Source of the DNA: Odontesthes bonariensis
Taxonomy: Eukaryota; Chordata; Actinopteri; Atheriniformes; Atherinopsidae
Assembly (NCBI RefSeq): GCF_027942865.1
Contig: NC_134509.1
Location: forward strand, 9,321,754-9,385,753
Direction: 5' to 3'
Length of the DNA stretch: 64,000 nucleotides
In this document: piece after piece, positions 62,444 to 64,000 of the stretch
Layout: the number at the start of each line of letters is the position of its first letter
How positions within the stretch are numbered: position 1 is the first letter of the stretch
Position numbers and translations under genes: made by a program
The notes under the pieces: model-generated
The model's database searches: none
The model's input: the letters and a program-made list of their open reading frames with translations, nothing else
What the model was told of the DNA's origin: nothing

Positions 62444-63539
62444 AGGAGGATTAGGAATTGTTTGTGTCATTCTTTGGACAGAGAAATGTAATTTATGTTA
62501 ATGTTGGATTCTTCTCTGACAAATTCTGACTGCAGGAAAGTGGTGGGTTCATTATTGGTGCACTTTTTTATCGCTTGATGTCTTTTGCATCCAACAGGCA
62601 GCACATGTTTTGCATTACTCTGCGCTCCTGTTCCATAAAACATAACTACTCCATTTTTGTACCAATGACAGACATCTTAACCTTCTGATCCTCTCTTCTC
62701 CTTAGTACTATGAATACAGCTGCCCTGATCAATACTTCCAAGTATTCTAGATTTTTTTGTTGGATGTGATTTGAAGCAAAAGGTATTTATCTAAAGGGAA
62801 AGCACAGAAAAACAATCCCTTTAATTTGAATCAGCTCTTTGAAGCATTTTAGCATCTCTCAGTTCATGATTTTTTGAGTGACATGACATTTTGAGTCTTT
62901 TGGATCTCTTACATCAGCATAATTTCCAGCATAAAACATGCTTTTCTTTTCAATAAGTAATATCACTTCACTGTACACAGCTCATCACAAAGGCAGGCAG
63001 ACAAATCTAGCAGCTGCCTGGTGAATATAGTGGAGAATTTAGCATTTAAAGAGCTCCGTGGGTCCGTGGAGAGCAAAAGTCAGGTGAAAAGAATATCGGA
63101 TTCAGTTAATTTTTAATCATAAATCAGTGTTAATGATGCTCCATTTTATGTCTGCTGAATAAAAAGAATAGGCTGATATGGGGGTTCTCCAATCTATACG
63201 ACCATATGGGTTAAATACATCCCTAACTTAGTTTTAGGTCATATACCTGCATGAACAAGAGCCACAGACATGTTTTGGGGAAGAGACCATTCTATGAAGC
63301 ACATTTAAAAACAAATACTGACTAATGTGTTTTAGCAAGTTATTGCAAATAAGGCCCAACAAGTTCTCACTTTGCGAAAACTGGCTCATGGTAGAGTGGG
63401 TTAAGATTGATGATTGATGTGGTTATTACATGCTTGTTCATTCATAAGTTGTGTATAAAGTGGAGGGGCAAAATCAAATAAAAAGTTATCAAGTAAAGCA
63501 AAATACATTTTCTATTCAGTATTTATCTACCAATGATTC

Positions 63540-63850
63540 TACGTCTTGTGAATTGGGCTCCAACTTTACTCAAATTATGAGTAAATACTGTCTTTGGCTC
63601 ATAAACTATTATAACATTTTGCATTTAACAAGGCAGCATATTCTTGAAAGCTTACATGATCACAATAACACGCATCCAATAAACGTACCGCGAAAAAGAG
63701 CAATGAGAATCATAAACAAAACGACTTTAAAAGAAGAATCTGATTTACTTTTTATGCAATCAAAAACACTCATTTTGACCTCAAAATAGCCCAAATTGTG
63801 TACAAAGCAAGAAACCAATCATTACCCCAGAATATTCAGACTTAGTTCAG
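63540..63850 (+). pseudogene. LINE reverse transcriptase C-terminal relic
   Basis: The frame contains RKRAMRIINKTTLKEESDLL and SKTLIL and is then broken. One frame over, the sequence continues as KIAQIVYKARNQSLPQNIQ before a stop. This is the familiar C-terminal region (QKRAIRII..., KTAQIMYKARN..LP.NIQ) of a non-LTR retrotransposon protein common in teleosts. The frameshift near 63,783 and the missing upstream RT show it is inactive. Confidence 0.65.
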
Positions 63851-64000
63851 ACTATTTAAAACCATATATTAAGAATATGTGGGTGAACAAGTAAGAAAGC
63901 TATGTTGTTATTTATCTCATCCTGGTAACCTTGATATGATTTTTGTTACTATTATTTTATTCATGATTGCAAAACAGTTTATTTACATAATAAATATACG

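Overview
This window is vertebrate nuclear DNA, almost certainly from a ray-finned (teleost, probably percomorph) fish. Genes are split into small exons with GT-AG introns. Long (CA)n/(TG)n microsatellites are frequent, and the interspersed repeats (L2-like LINE tails, tRNA-derived SINEs, Tc1/mariner, hAT-like and TTAA-flanked foldback elements) are of types typical of teleosts. No prokaryotic features, CRISPR arrays or operons are present.

Three protein genes and one tRNA gene can be modelled. (1) klf3 (+): a non-coding first exon near 13.5-13.8 kb and five coding exons from 21,155 to 25,438 give a 336-residue Kruppel-like repressor with an N-terminal CtBP-binding PVDLS motif and three C-terminal C2H2 fingers; its 3' UTR runs to about 27.0-27.2 kb. 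(2) A tRNA-Pro(AGG) gene on the minus strand at 27,520-27,591. (3) fam114a1 (+): GC-rich promoter near 28.0 kb and 12 coding exons from 29,071 to 37,300, giving 594 residues. (4) tmem156-like (-): nine coding exons from 46,838 down to 40,018 give a 352-residue type I membrane protein. The order and orientation klf3 - fam114a1 - tmem156 match human 4p14, except that the mammalian TLR10/1/6 cluster between KLF3 and FAM114A1 is absent and only the tRNA gene is found there. By synteny the next gene to the right should be klhl5 (+); none of its coding exons was recognised, but a possible promoter lies near 61.7 kb.

The left 13 kb is intergenic and rich in repeat relics. It holds two complete non-autonomous DNA transposons, each flanked by a perfect 8-bp target-site duplication (5,128-5,764 and 8,098-8,734), as well as LINE and SINE fragments. 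The right 17 kb (47-64 kb) is also mostly non-genic. It holds Tc1/mariner relics, a frameshifted THAP-domain relic, a 684-bp foldback element bounded by TTAA, a dispersed repeat family and two or three minus-strand open segments near 50-51 kb that look coding but that I could not identify.

Exon boundaries were deduced by hand from splice consensus, phase continuity and remembered family sequences; no alignment was run.
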